DNA from: Luidia sarsii
Lineage: Eukaryota; Echinodermata; Asteroidea; Paxillosida; Luidiidae
Length of the DNA: 64,000 nucleotides
Direction of reading: 5' to 3'
Assembly (NCBI GenBank): GCA_949987565.1
Contig: OX465111.1
Location: forward strand, 9,691,202-9,755,201
The notes beneath the pieces were generated by a model that was not told where the DNA came from, did not search any database, and saw only the letters and a program-made list of their open reading frames with translations. The translations under genes were made by a program, and so were the position numbers. Position 1 is the stretch's first letter. Every line of letters begins with the position of its first letter. Shown here piece by piece: positions 1 to 10,449 of the stretch.

Positions 1-316
1 CTCCCTCCCTCACCCTCTCCCTCTCTATCCCCCTTTTCTCTTCACCCTCTCTCTCCCTCTATCTCCCTTTCTCTCGGCTCTCTCTCTCTCTCTCTCTGCC
101 CCTTCTCTAGGCTTATCCATGGCTGCTACCTCACCAGCAGGTCCCGACAACATTTTTCCCCTCTCTCCCCTCTCTACATCTCTCCCGCCTTTTCTTACTC
201 CATCCCCTTCTCCCCTCTCCCCCAAAATCCCCGCTCTCCTCGCCCTCCCTCTGCCCCTCTCTCGGCTCTGCCAGCCTATAAACACTTTGCGCACCTGCTG
301 TATACAGCTTGTACAG
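1..316. repeat. Pyrimidine-rich low-complexity tract
   Basis: On the plus strand this stretch is almost wholly C and T, with many ctccct and tctctc runs. Open frames crossing it are rich in Ser/Pro/Leu on one strand and Arg/Glu/Gly on the other, as expected from composition alone. The same kind of CT-rich DNA precedes the Penelope-like 3' ends at 6612-6830 and 43129-43365, so it may be an eroded piece of that family, but no conserved 3' motif follows it here. Confidence 0.7.
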
Positions 317-329
317 TAGAAGGGCATTT

Positions 330-1500
330 ACTGAACACCCCTCCTCGACCCAGTCTGAGGCAGTGGTACTGTCCAAGCAAGGGGCCCCCCTCCACCTTGA
401 GACAAGCACACACATTCCCATAGATGTACATTAGCCATAGTCCAAAAAGACATCTGGAGATAGAGGTATGGAAATTATTTTTTTCATCACCACAGGCATT
501 TTAAAACTACTGGCAGCATATGTAAGGTATCATCAGAAAGGAAAAATTGTACTCTTTCATGTGATTCAGAAATTAAAGCGTAACTAATTTTAATGAATTT
601 CTATGAATTTTTGAAAAAAAATAAGATTTTCATTTCTAATTTCCGTTATGTTTACGTCACGGTTTTAAAACTAGTCATGTGCATTGTCCGAGCGTGTGGC
701 AATCTTCCTGCCGAATTTGAAACGATTTCCTCAAACTTCGCCTCAGGCTTCGAGTTAAATTACATTTTCGGACATTTTCAACCTGCGGCTAGAGGGCGCT
801 AGAGTACTTGATGACGTCATATATGAATGAATTACAGATAGTGACTCAACTTTGACCTCACAAAGTCAACATATAGTTTGTATCTGTCTCCAAATTTGAA
901 TATGAACATTTACAACGTCACTTCCTGTTTCGACCAGAAGACGAGGTCAAATGATATCACAAAGGTCATCAAACTCTAGTGCCTGGAAACACCTCTCACA
1001 TGCCGCAAACAGCAAGACAAGGGAGCCAACCGTTGATTTGTTATGATTTTTTGAAGGTTTTCAAGTTCAAATTTCAAACAGCGGTCAAACCAATTTTAGG
1101 CACAAGGTTGGGTCATGTACTTTGTGTGTGTCAAGTTTGGCTGAAGAATCTTCTGTAGTTCTCTAGATTCCGAGGCGAAAAGAATCAAGGAGGAAGAAGA
1201 CCAAGAAGTAGAAGAAGATGCAAAAGAAGAAATGAAAAAAAAAATCAGAACAAACAGAATGTCTTCTCCGTTACGCTGTAGCTGCGGAAAAGCCTATAAA
1301 AAAACTAGAGAAAACTTGAAAAAAATCCAAATGTGTTCAATGGCAAAAGTGCCCGGAGAAAAACCATGTGCTTTGTCTATGGGATTTTTCCGACCAGAAA
1401 AAAAAAATAAAAAATCAGAACAAAAACAATAGCTTTTCCGCTTCGCGGCGGAAAAGCTAATAAGAACAACAACAACAGCTTTTCCACTTTGCTGCGGAAA
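330..1500 (+). repeat. Diverged copy of the TGACGTCA-rich repeat family; no gene seen
   Basis: No convincing coding region is present. From about 900 the sequence resembles the leading part of the long repeat form seen at 5776-6004 and 41268-41460: a phrase ending in ctctcacatg, then a short aacagca-containing segment. At 1433-1500 two palindromes of the gcttttccgc/gcggaaaagc type occur, the same hairpins that end other copies. The first 500 bases show no relation I can name. Confidence 0.5.
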
Positions 1501-1658
1501 AGCTAAAGATTTATGTCTGTTGGCAAACAGAACATAACACTTTTCCGCATCTGGTTCTCCTAGAAAAAAACTGGGAAAAAAATTAAATCAACGGGATTCA
1601 AACCCGTACCCTCCATTCCTATCCCAAAACGCATGTGCATATTTCGTGCACAAAGTCT

Positions 1659-1770
1659 GCCTTTGAGAAAGGTCCTGCTAGGATCGAAACGTCAGGCCCA
1701 TTAAATTTTAAGATCTACATTTTGGTAATTTTAGTCAGTAAGCAGTTTGCAACATTTTTGTATATCACCT
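1659..1770 (+). mobile_element. 5'-truncated Penelope-like element 3' end with 7-bp duplication
   Basis: This 112-bp insert interrupts a copy of the 810-bp family and is flanked by aaagtct at 1652-1658 and 1771-1777. It begins with the gagaaaggtcctgctagg motif followed by atcgaaac, the same 3' block that ends the Penelope-like remnant at 6005-6955. Only the last part of the element was inserted, as is usual for target-primed retroelements. Assignment to Penelope rests on the longer copy, which carries GIY-YIG coding sequence. Confidence 0.7.
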
Positions 1771-1864
1771 AAAGTCTATGGGGGTTGATGATAAAAATCA
1801 TAATAATTCGAAACAATGCCCAATCGGTGCCAACCTTCAGATTTTGAATGTCTAGCACAATAGG

Positions 1865-2025
1865 TAACTGCTCACCAAATTTCGAGATGATTGACCATTG
1901 GATAATATGTGCTTTAAAATCACGCATTTTGATGACGTCACGATTGCGTCAAGAAAAAGAAGAAGAAGAAACTAGAGATTTATGTCTGTTGGCTAACAGA
2001 ACATAACGCTTTTCCGCATCTGGCT

Positions 2026-2063
<38 letters not shown>

Positions 2064-5000
2064 CATCAGCGGGATTCGAACTCGTAACCTCAATTTCTAC
2101 CCCAAAACGCACGTGCATATTTCGTGCATAAAGTGTATTGGACTTCATTATAACATTCAAAAAATCATAATAATTCTGAACAATGGTCAATTGCTTCGAA
2201 ACTCAGGATTTAGATTGTCTAGCCCAATAGCTAAATGCCTACCAAATTTCGAGACGATTGACCTTTGGCAAATATGCGTTTTAAAAACACGCATTTTGAT
2301 GACGTCTCGATTGCGTCATGGCATTTTGGCCCCGGAGGGTGTTTTTAAACTACATCCCCAATAGATATAAACAAAAACATTAAAAAAATCTTGCTCCGTT
2401 GGCCAAATATGCTCAATTGAATGTTAAAATCTTAAAAGTTTATGACCTCATTAATATTCATGAGATGACGTCAAGATCAAATGAGGGCAATTTTTGGATA
2501 CACCTTTTCCCAACTTAGATATAGTGTAAACTTGGAACAAAACAAAATTGTATTTTTGCTTAAAATGGAGTTCGAAATTTGCCCCTTTAAAGCGCTGTCA
2601 CGTGACACGTGGTGACGTCATGAAGTTTTAAAGATAACTGTGCACAACTTCAGCAAGGGTTCTATGCATTTGGCAAGTTTGAACAAAATCAAAGTTTGTT
2701 CAATGGCAAAAATGCCCTCCGAAAAAACCCTGTGCTTTGTCTATGGGATTTGTACGAACAGAAAGAGAAGAAGAAAAAACTAGAGATTTATGTCTGTTGG
2801 CTAACAGAACATAACGCTTTTCCGCATCTGGTTCTCTTAAAAAAAAAAAAAAAATTGAAAAAAAAAAAATTGACATGAGCGGGGTTCGAACCCGTAACCT
2901 CCATTCCTAACCCAAAACGCATGTGCATATTTTGTGAACAAAGTGTATGGGACTTCATTATATTTTTCAAAAAATCATAATAATTCTGAACAATGGTCGA
3001 TTTCTTCCAAACTCAGGATTATGAATGTCTAGCACAATAGCTGCCTGCACACCAAGTTTCGAGATGATTGACCTTTGGCAAATATGTGTTGTAAAAACAC
3101 GCATTTTGATGACGTCACGATTGCGTCATGGCATTTTGGCCATGGAGGGTGTTTCAAAACTACATCCCCAATAGATATAAACGAAAAAATGAAAAAAATC
3201 TTGCTCCGTTGGCCAAATATGCCTAATTGAATGTTAAAATCTGAAAAGTTCATGACCTCATTTATATTCATGAGATTACGTCACGATCAAATGAGGGCAA
3301 TTTTTGGATACACCTTTTCCCAACTTAGATATAGTGCAAACTTGGAACAAAACGAAATTGCTTTTTTGCTTTTATTGCAGTTTGAAATTTGCCCCTTTAA
3401 AGCGCTGTCACGTGACACGTGGTGACGTCATGAAGTTTTAAAGACAACTGTGCACAACTTCAGCAACGGCTCTATGCATTTGTCAAGTTTGAACAAAATC
3501 AAAGTTTGTTCAATGGCAAAAATGCCCTCCGAAAAAACCCTGTGCTTTGTCTATGGGATTTGTACGAACAGAAAGAGAAGAAGAAAAAACTAGAGATTTA
3601 TGTCTGTTGGCTAACAGAACATAACGCTTTTCCGCATCTGGTTCTCTTAAAAAAAAAAAAAAAATTGAAAAAAAAAAAATTGACATGAGCGGGGTTCGAA
3701 CCCGTAACCTCCATTCCTAACCCAAAACGCATGTGCATATTTTGTGAACAAAGTGTATGGGACTTCATTATATTTTTCAAAAAATCATAATAATTCTGAA
3801 CAATGGTCGATTTCTTCCAAACTCAGGATTATGAATGTCTAGCACAATAGCTGCCTGCACACCAAGTTTCGAGATGATTGACCTTTGGCAAATATGTGTT
3901 GTAAAAACACGCATTTTGATGACGTCACGATTGCGTCATGGCATTTTGGCCATGGAGGGTGTTTCAAAACTACATCCCCAATAGATATAAACGAAAAAAT
4001 GAAAAAAATCTTGCTCCGTTGGCCAAATATGCCTAATTGAATGTTAAAATCTGAAAAGTTCATGACCTCATTTATATTCATGAGATTACGTCACGATCAA
4101 ATGAGGGCAATTTTTGGATACACCTTTTCCCAACTTAGATATAGTGCAAACTTGGAACAAAACGAAATTGCTTTTTTGCTTTTATTGCAGTTTGAAATTT
4201 GCCCCTTTAAAGCGCTGTCACGTGACACGTGGTGACGTCATGAAGTTTTAAAGACAACTGTGCACAACTTCAGCAACGGCTCTATGCATTTGTCAAGTTT
4301 GAACAAAATCAAAGTTTGTTGAATGGCAAAAATGCCCTCCGAAAAAAACCTGTGCTTTGTCTATGGGACTTGTACGAACAGAAAGAGAAGAAGAAACTAG
4401 AAATTTATGTCTGTTGGCAAACAGAACATAACGCTTTTCCGCATCAGGTTCTCTTTAAAAAAAAAAAAAAATTGATGAAAAAAAAATTGACATCAACGGG
4501 ATTCGAACCCGTAACCTCCATTCCTAACACAATACGCACGTGCATATTTTGTGCACATAGTGTATGGGACCTCATTATATTTTTCAAAAAATCATAATAA
4601 TTCTGAACAATGATCGATTGCTTCCAAACTCAGGATTATAAATGTCTAGCACAATAGCTACCTGCACACCAAATTTCGAGACGATTGACCTTTGGCAAAT
4701 ATGTGTTTTAAAAACACGCATTTTGATGACGTCACGATTGCGTCATGGCATTTTGGCCCCAGAGGGTGTTTCTAGACTACATCCCTAATAGATATAAACA
4801 AAAACAATAAAAAAATCTTTCTCCGTTGGCCAAATATGCTCAATTGAATGTTAAAATCTTAAAAGTTTATGACCTCATTAATATTCATGAGATGACGTCA
4901 CGATCAAATGAGGGCAATTTTTGGATACACCTTTTCCCAACTTAGATATAGTGCAAACTTGGAACAAAACGAAATTAATTTTTTGCTTTTATTGCAATTT

Positions 5001-5212
5001 GAAATTTGCCCCTTTAAAGCGCTGTCACGTGACACGTGGTGACGTCATGAAGTTTTAAAGACAACTGTGCACAACTTCAGCATGGGCTCTATGCATTTGC
5101 CAAGTTTGAAAAAAATCCAAGTGTGTTCAATGGCAAAAGTGCCGTCCTCAAAATCCCCGTGCTTTGTCTATGGGATTTTTCCGATAAGAAGACGAAAAAA
5201 AAAAAAAATCAG
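1865..5212 (+). repeat. Tandem array of ~810-bp repeat units
   Basis: The phrase agatttatgtctgttgg recurs near 1975, 2785, 3595 and 4402, giving a period of about 810 bp. Units 2675-3484 and 3485-4294 look essentially identical; the flanking units are clearly diverged. In order each unit holds an imperfect palindrome (ctgttgg..aacag), cttttccgc, an A-run, a tRNA T-arm-like ggttcgaaccc, several TGACGTCA-type sites, a cacgtgacacgtgg segment and a purine-rich tail. Short frames repeated in each unit (60-93 codons) have no recognisable domain and span A-runs, so I do not call genes. Related copies lie at 14160-14755, 21404-22273, 40960-42600, 51999-53235 and 53815-54739. Confidence 0.85.
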
Positions 5213-5775
5213 AACAATAACAATAGCTTTTTCGCTTCGCGGCGAAAAAGCTAAAAAAAAAATCTTAACAATAATAATAGCTTTTTCGCTTCGCGCGAAA
5301 AAGCTAAAAAAATCTTAACAACAATAGCTTTTCCGCTTCGCGGCGGAAAAGCTAAAAAAAAAATCAGAACAACAACAATAGCTTTTCCGCTTCGTGGCGG
5401 AAAAGCTAAAAAAATCTTAACAACAACAATAGCTTTTCCGCTTCGCGGCAGAAAGCTAAAAAAAAAATCAGAACAACAACAATAGCTTTTCCGCTTCGTG
5501 GCGGAAAAGCTAAAAAAATCTTAACAACAACAATAGCTTTTCCGCTTCGCGGCGGAAAAGCTAAAAAAAAAATCAGAACAACAACAATAGCTTTTCCGCT
5601 TCGTGGCGGAAAAGCTAAAAATCTTAACAAAAACAATAGCTTTTCCGCTTCGCGGCGGAAAAGCTAAAAAAAAATCAGAACAACAACAATTTTTTTTTCG
5701 CTTCGCGTCGAAAAAGCTAAAAAAATCAGAACAACAACAATAGCTTTTCCGCTTCGCGCGAAAAAGCTAACTAGA
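5213..5775. repeat. Array of 11 palindromic hairpins, ~52-bp period
   Basis: Each unit is a palindrome of the form agcttttccgc-ttcg-cggcggaaaagct, with arms of about 11-12 bp, separated by A-rich linkers ending in caacaacaat. Variants swap c for t in the arm (agctttttcgc) or shorten the loop; where an arm base changes the other arm usually changes too. The linkers alternate between a caga type and a ctta type, so the amplified unit is probably two hairpins long. Single or paired copies end other members of the family (1433-1500, 22240-22273, 42455-42600, 54653-54739). Confidence 0.85.
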
Positions 5776-6004
5776 AACAAAACATCTGTTGTATCAGAAC
5801 GCGTAGCTTTTCCTTTTCTTTTCTTTCCGAAGAAAGACCAACTTGAAAATCTGAAAACCAGGACCACACACAAAATTACTACAGTACTTCCGGTCTGGAC
5901 CGGAAGGAAGGGTTACATGACATGAGTCAGATCATCAAACCTTGGTCCCTGAAACTCCTCTCACATGCTACCAACAGCACAACAATGGAGTTAAACATAG
6001 ATTT
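5776..6004 (+). repeat. Leading segment of the long form of the repeat family
   Basis: Starting with atctgttgtatcagaacg and cgtagcttttcc, this matches the start of the copies at 41268-41460 and, inverted, at 53040-53235. It contains a short palindrome over ccggtctggaccgg. It is cut at about 6004, where the Penelope-like remnant begins, so that element probably inserted here. Confidence 0.6.
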
Positions 6005-6611
6005 AATATCGGGTTTTTTGTTACCTACTACGGAAAACCAACATATTCTCCACACTTCAGATCGTCTGGCAGACGCCATTCCAAATTCGCCTGTTTTGGC
6101 TTTCAGGCGCCCCCGTAACCTAAGTGACTTAATTGTCCGTGCAGAGGTTCCCCCTTTGGACACTTCACCTCCCACTAAATTTGGTACATTTAAGTGTACC
6201 TCAAAATGCATTGTTTGCAAGACACATGTCAAGGAAATAAGACTCTTTCAATGGACATTCCTCTGGAACTACCCACACGACCTATGGCTCTATCACGTGC
6301 ACTACCTCAAACATCACATACCTCATCTCTTGTAGAGTTTGTAATGTTCAGTATGTTGGCGAGACCAAAAACACCCTCAACGTATCTAGATCTATGGCCA
6401 TAGGTCGACTATCAAAACCGGTAAACTGGACACCCCTGTTGGGTATCACTTCAATCTCCCTGATCATTCGATATCAGATATGAATGTACTGGGCATAGAA
6501 TCCCTTGGTCACTGTAGTGATGCTGTCCGTCTTAGCTGTGAGAAAATGTGGATGAAGCGTCTTCAGACTATTCAACAACATGGTCTCAACCTCCAGGAGG
6601 GTAATGATTGA
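6005..6611 (+). pseudogene. GIY-YIG endonuclease end of a Penelope-like polyprotein, frameshifted
   Basis: The first part reads a linker-like segment with LAFRRPRNLSDLIVRA and a Cys-rich stretch FKCTSKCIVCKTH. The frame then shifts; near 6330 the other frame reads CRVCNVQYVGETKNTLN, which fits the YxG-ET core of a GIY-YIG nuclease, and later TPVGYHFNLPDHS and EKMWMKRLQTIQ before a TGA at 6609-6611. In autonomous Penelope-like elements this nuclease nicks target DNA for priming. At least two frameshifts separate the blocks, so it cannot be functional. Family assignment is from motif recognition; placement in a subfamily is not possible here. Confidence 0.65.
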
Positions 6612-6955
6612 ACACCATGCAGCTTTCTGATAATCCCTCTTTTGTGTTCACTCCTCAACACTTCTCTCTTTGATCTTTCCCCCTCTTCTCACTAATCCCT
6701 ACCCTACTCCTTGCCCCTCCCTTTGATCTCACCCTACCAGCTTTACTCTTTGTCCTTTGTTTCTCATCCGTGTCCTATTCACTCTCTTCCCCCTTCCTTC
6801 GAGTACATGTATCTGTTTTGTCCTTGTCTCATTGCCTTTGAGAAAGGTCCTGCTAGGATCGAAAAGCCAGGCCCACTAAATTTTGAGATTTGCATTTTGG
6901 TAATTTTAGTCAGTAAGCAGTTTGCAACATTTTTGTATATCACAAAACATTTTAT
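6005..6955 (+). mobile_element. Penelope-like retroelement remnant (C-terminal coding part plus 3' region)
   Basis: The region holds the end of a coding frame (6005-6611) followed by about 220 bp of CT-rich DNA, the conserved stem-loop motif gagaaaggtcctgctagg (about 6838-6856) and a trailer ending near tatatcac (6942). The same 3' block recurs at 1659-1770 and 43129-43420, with related pieces near 29600, 37150 and 48030. No RT core is present, so this is a 5'-truncated copy. Confidence 0.7.
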
Positions 6956-7144
6956 TGCTAAGATAACACACACCCAAAATTACAACCACCTACATGTAGA
7001 GATTTCCAATGAATAAAATACTGTAACAGACAACTTTAAAAACATTGATTTAATAGTGATAACACTGGTAATCAAAGGCTTGATCACCAATGGTAACCCA
7101 ATGGTTAGTGCGAAAGGGGACGTACATTCTGCTTTTCGTGCCTC

Positions 7145-7257
7145 TGTCGCAAGCCGGACCCTTGTGCCAGCTCACTCAGACCAATTATCAAGGAATACCC
7201 CAACAAACAGGAATGAATACAAGAGAGCAGAGGGATTTACAAACTTCAAGAATGGCT
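7145..7257 (-). repeat. Truncated 3' LTR (last 113 bp)
   Basis: It is a direct repeat of 7597-7709, differing at a few positions. It lies between the 5-bp target duplication and the broken gag frame. Confidence 0.75.
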
Positions 7258-7435
7258 CAAACTCTCTCATTTCCTTTTCATGTTCCCTTTCCTTAAGTCG
7301 CTCTTCCCTTTCCCAATTTTTCCTCGCCGTTTTTTCTTCGGCCAGTTTTTGTTCTCGTTCCTTAATGAATCTATACGACTCTTGACCAGAGAGGCCGATC
7401 TCCTTTCCGAGGGCAACAATGTGTTCAGTGTCCAT
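7258..7435 (-). pseudogene. gag start of the gypsy-like element
   Basis: From the Met at 7435 the minus strand reads MDTEHIVALGKEIGLSG and then a charged Arg/Glu/Lys-rich helix (KEREQKLAEEK, REERLKEREHEKE) likely to form a coiled coil. Many metazoan gypsy gag proteins begin in this way. The frame lasts about 59 codons and then crosses into the 3' LTR, so capsid and nucleocapsid are missing. Confidence 0.6.
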
Positions 7436-7577
7436 TTTGCTCCGTATGTGCAAAATATGCACACACCTCTGGAGTGGAAATCAAGGAACCGCACCCCTAT
7501 GCAACCCTGCAATCAAACGCTGTACGCAAGAGTAAACCCAAGATAATTGGTCTGTGGTTCCGTACCGATGACTCAGC

Positions 7578-7594
7578 TCCCAGACAGGCCCCCA
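7578..7594 (-). other. Primer-binding site, proline-tRNA-like
   Basis: On the minus strand, two bases after the LTR end, the sequence reads TGGGGGCCTGTCTGGGA. This resembles the Pro-tRNA primer-binding sites of many LTR elements, with two differences from the usual form. It fixes the LTR boundary and the minus orientation. Confidence 0.6.
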
Positions 7595-7596
7595 GA

Positions 7597-8603
7597 TGTC
7601 GCAAGCCGGACCTTTGTGCCAGCTCACTCAGACCAATTATCAAGGAATACCCCAACAAACAGGAATGAATACAAGAGAGCAGAGGGATTTACAAACTTTA
7701 AGAATGGATTAATTTATTAAACAAAATATATATATATATTAATTATTCCCATTGAATTGGTTGCCATTCACAATGTCAATTATCTAGTTGAATGCTTATG
7801 CATTACCCACGGCTATTTTAAATACGATATAGGTTACCCACAGCTCTGTTACATACAATATAAGTTTTCCACAGCTCAGTTAGGTACAATATAAGTTTTC
7901 CCACGAAGGAAGCGACGACCCCGGCTGCATTAGAATTAGGCAGGAAGAACTTCTTGGCTTGGGTGGGTGAGTCCCTGGTCACGTCAGGACGTGAAGAACT
8001 TGGAGGAAGTAGTGACTCCAGGAAGAGGATGGATGTTCACAGTGGCCGTTATGGACCGGCTCTCCGGCCGTACGGGATTACGGGAAGCCAAGGCCTTCGG
8101 CTTCGTCCGAGCCTATCCTAGGGTCTGGCATTCCCGGGAGAATGCGATGCGCTACACACAGGCTGGCCTCAATCGCCCATACGCGGAAACTCAAATGCTC
8201 CTCTCGAAGGAGCTGGAGGTGACTGCCTGGCAAAAAGCCCTCGGCGACCCTCCGACTCGACAGCCTCTGCGCTGAAGGTCCACACCCAGTCCGCTGGCAA
8301 ACACCCAGCCCGGCGAGACACACTCTGGCTCTCGCACCGCAAAACTCAACTCCACAAAAAGTGGGCGAGGTTTATACTCCTCCCAGAACTACCCACATAC
8401 CCATTCACCCTACTTCTTGTGTTCAGTGCCCATTCCTATTGAGGAATTCACAAAGGCACTAACCCACAAGCGGGGAGTTTCGAGACCCAGTACACGCACA
8501 AAAGAAACTAGCCTACACAAAATGTATTGTCAGCTGCTTGGCGCAGCCCCTAACATTATGCAACAGTCAACTTAAAGTGATTAATTCAACCCTGCTTGTG
8601 ACA
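7597..8603 (-). repeat. Full LTR of the gypsy-like element
   Basis: This 1,007-bp sequence is bounded by tgtcgc and gtgaca, and its low end is repeated at 7145-7257 with only a few differences. The distal copy reads into cttcaagaatgg while this one reads ctttaagaatgg and continues. The frame at 7967-8275 has no recognisable domain and is probably chance. Confidence 0.7.
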
Positions 8604-8608
8604 GCCTC

Positions 8609-9222
8609 CAACACCTGTTAATTTAGCAGAGTTACGGCAATGGTTGGTTAAATATCCAGACAGATCTGTAGCTGCTGTGCTGGAACAAGGTTTTTCACAA
8701 GTTTTTTCTGTGGGTTTTTATGGTCCGCGGGTCAGCAAATTGCAAAAAGGACTTTTATTAGGCAGAATAATGTGGCCATTTAGTTCTCCCCTTTTCCGAA
8801 TCTACAAAGTTCACCAATTGGGCTTGTTCCTAAACAACAAACTGGTTCCTTTTGTCTCAACCACCACTTCTCTTATCCTTCAGAAGGATTCCGTAAATGA
8901 CTACATTTCTAAAGAAGAGTGTAAGGTAAAGGTGCATTATGCATCATTCGATACTGCCGTTGATTTGGCCATATCTGTAGGCCCCCAATCCTGGCTAGCA
9001 AAAATGGACATGAAATCGGCCATTCGGCTGCTTCCCATTGCTCCTTCCGATTACGAACTTTTTGATTTCAAGTTTCAGGATAAATTCTATTACGACATGA
9101 TGACTATGGGTTGTAGCATTTCTTGTTCCCACTTTGAAATGTTTAGCACTTCTGTTAGTTTCACATGAAGCGAGTTTTGGATACGACCACGGTAACACAC
9201 TACTTAGATGACTTTTTGTGAT
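8609..9222 (+). pseudogene. Ngaro reverse transcriptase, decayed copy
   Basis: Reads AAVLEQGFSQVFSVGFYGPRVS near the start and later WLAKMDMKSAIRLLPIAPSDYELF (split by one substitution from the intact motif A), then MGCSISCSHFEMFST (motif B). These match the intact RT at 16,620-17,280 almost residue for residue. A frameshift precedes the YLDD box, which is still readable at about 9202-9215 as HYLDDFL, followed at once by a stop and the deletion junction. It also lacks about 45 bases where the intact copy reads the segment around ADSLKSAQDMP. Confidence 0.8.
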
Positions 9223-9333
9223 AATGGTTGGCAAGCATGCCAGGGTTTGGGCCCAGGGTTGCCAATCGTGGCAAGGAATTTGGGCAAGCATGCCCCATTG
9301 GAATAGACAAAGAAATTGACTTGAAGCTGTAAT

Positions 9334-9935
9334 TTCAGGCCAATACAGAAAAAGATTCACGCTACGACCGTGAAGGGTTTTACTGAGGAACTTGGGCCCA
9401 CCGCAGTACAATGGACCATTGAGGAAGGAAGATCACGAAAAAGCCCAAATTGGCATTTTCAGGAAAACTTTTACTGGCCCATCTGTGTTTGAGAATAAAA
9501 AATAAAAAAAAGGAACCCTACCCCATCTGATCGTTAAATTTATTTCCATGTCCGTAAAAAAACCCCCAGTTTTGATTCAAATCCAAAGTTTTTCCATTCA
9601 GGCGAGAAAAGACATTTCAATCTTTGTTCAAAATTTGGAATACAAAATCAGAAACGGGATCGAAGTGCGAAGACTAAAAAGATGTCGCCCTTTACAGCGC
9701 ACATGCGGCCTGCCTTCTCGATCCTTCCCCCAATGGTACCCAGTGATCCGATACGCCCAAACGCATGGGGCAAATGTACACCAGTGAATAATTTGTCACT
9801 GGGCCATAGCAATGTGTGCGTGCGAGTTCGGAGCATGTACAGTCTAGTATGTGCATTTGCATTCCTGTACGTCAACATCTTTATGAAGGTGACGCCGCCG
9901 ATTGCGAGGGATGTGACATTTTGTGCAATTTCTCC
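9334..9935 (+). repeat. Dispersed repeat shared with 25,690-26,300
   Basis: The phrases ttcaggccaatacagaaaa, gaggaaggaagatc, acttttactgg, tttccatgtccgt and gtacccagtgatccgat recur in the same order, diverged, at 25,690-26,300. No protein domain is evident on either strand. The right part reads into sequence resembling the THAP fragment at 40,560-40,600 and then the piggyBac-like MITE, so this locus is a composite. Confidence 0.6.
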
Positions 9936-9975
9936 ACTTTGATGGCAACAGCCCTCCCCTAAATAACTCAGGTTT

Positions 9976-10449
9976 AGAGGGATACCGCGCTGCTGCTGAA
10001 AGCACACGAGAGACATGGTGTTGGCATGCCACACAACCCAATGGTCGTCGGTCAGGCATTGGAATTCCCCCCACATTCCTCAACGCAATCTGTACGCTCG
10101 GTTGTGGCCGACCAACTCGAAGATTTGACTGCCTGGAGTGGAGGCTGGAGACTGCGGTCAGGGATTGACAGTACCGTACATGCACGCACACACAAAAGTC
10201 TGTTACGCTCCATTGACGACGCACAATGGGCCCCTTTTCGAAAGGATAATCTCTTGACAAAAGCCACAACAACATCCGAATTGTGCCGGGTTTTACTCTC
10301 TTGTACCCAGAGTATACCCTTATCGATTTATTTCCACAGAAATATATTGTTCCGATTGTTCTAGTGAGATTTGAAAATGATGCATTGTTAAAAAAAACCC
10401 CATATGGCAGTCATCGGCACTGGAAAACCCCCCGGCGCGAAGTGGTTAA
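9976..10449 (-). mobile_element. Fragment of the piggyBac-like MITE family
   Basis: This is the reverse complement of much of the full copy at 50505-51199, ending in ccggcgcgaagtgg then TTAA at 10446-10449. The opposite end is missing. The frames crossing it (10026-10364 and others) are unrelated to known domains. Confidence 0.7.

Larger units (their letters stand above)
7145..8603 (-). mobile_element. Ty3/gypsy-like LTR retrotransposon with large internal deletion
   Basis: The element starts and ends in the inverted pair tgtcgcaagc/gcttgtgaca and is flanked by the 5-bp duplication gcctc (7140-7144 and 8604-8608). On the minus strand it reads a full LTR (8603-7597), a primer-binding site, the start of gag, and then only the last 113 bp of the 3' LTR (7257-7145). 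The gag/LTR join at about 7257 removes the rest of gag and all of pol. Ends and duplication are intact, so the loss happened in the RNA/cDNA or after insertion. Confidence 0.75.
7095..9333 (+). mobile_element. Internally deleted Ngaro-type element, split by an LTR retrotransposon
   Basis: Bases 7095-7144 match the end of the gag frame of the intact Ngaro element (near 16575-16625), and 8604-9222 match its RT frame (about 16620-17280). At about 9224 the RT sequence joins DNA like the 18-bp repeat zone and distal part of the B repeat (compare 20068-20300), so everything from late RT to B1 is deleted. The gypsy-type insertion at 7145-8603 sits inside it, flanked by gcctc. The copy has stops and frameshifts and is older than the element at 14,756. 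Confidence 0.75.

Noticed and set aside
25..421. Arg/Glu-rich and Ser/Pro-rich frames at the left edge
   Set aside because: They come from CT/GA-rich low-complexity DNA.
2696..3780. Small repeated frames (MFNGKNALRK..., MKNIMKSHTL..., MNINEVMNFS...) as a tandem gene family
   Set aside because: They run through A-runs, sit in both strands of the same repeat, differ by frameshift in other copies, and show no domain or signal peptide.
5213..5775. CRISPR-like array of regular palindromes
   Set aside because: Spacers are near-identical A-rich linkers rather than unique sequences, there are no cas genes, and the context is animal DNA.
7967..8275. 102-codon frame inside the LTR
   Set aside because: No recognisable domain and it lies wholly in the LTR.
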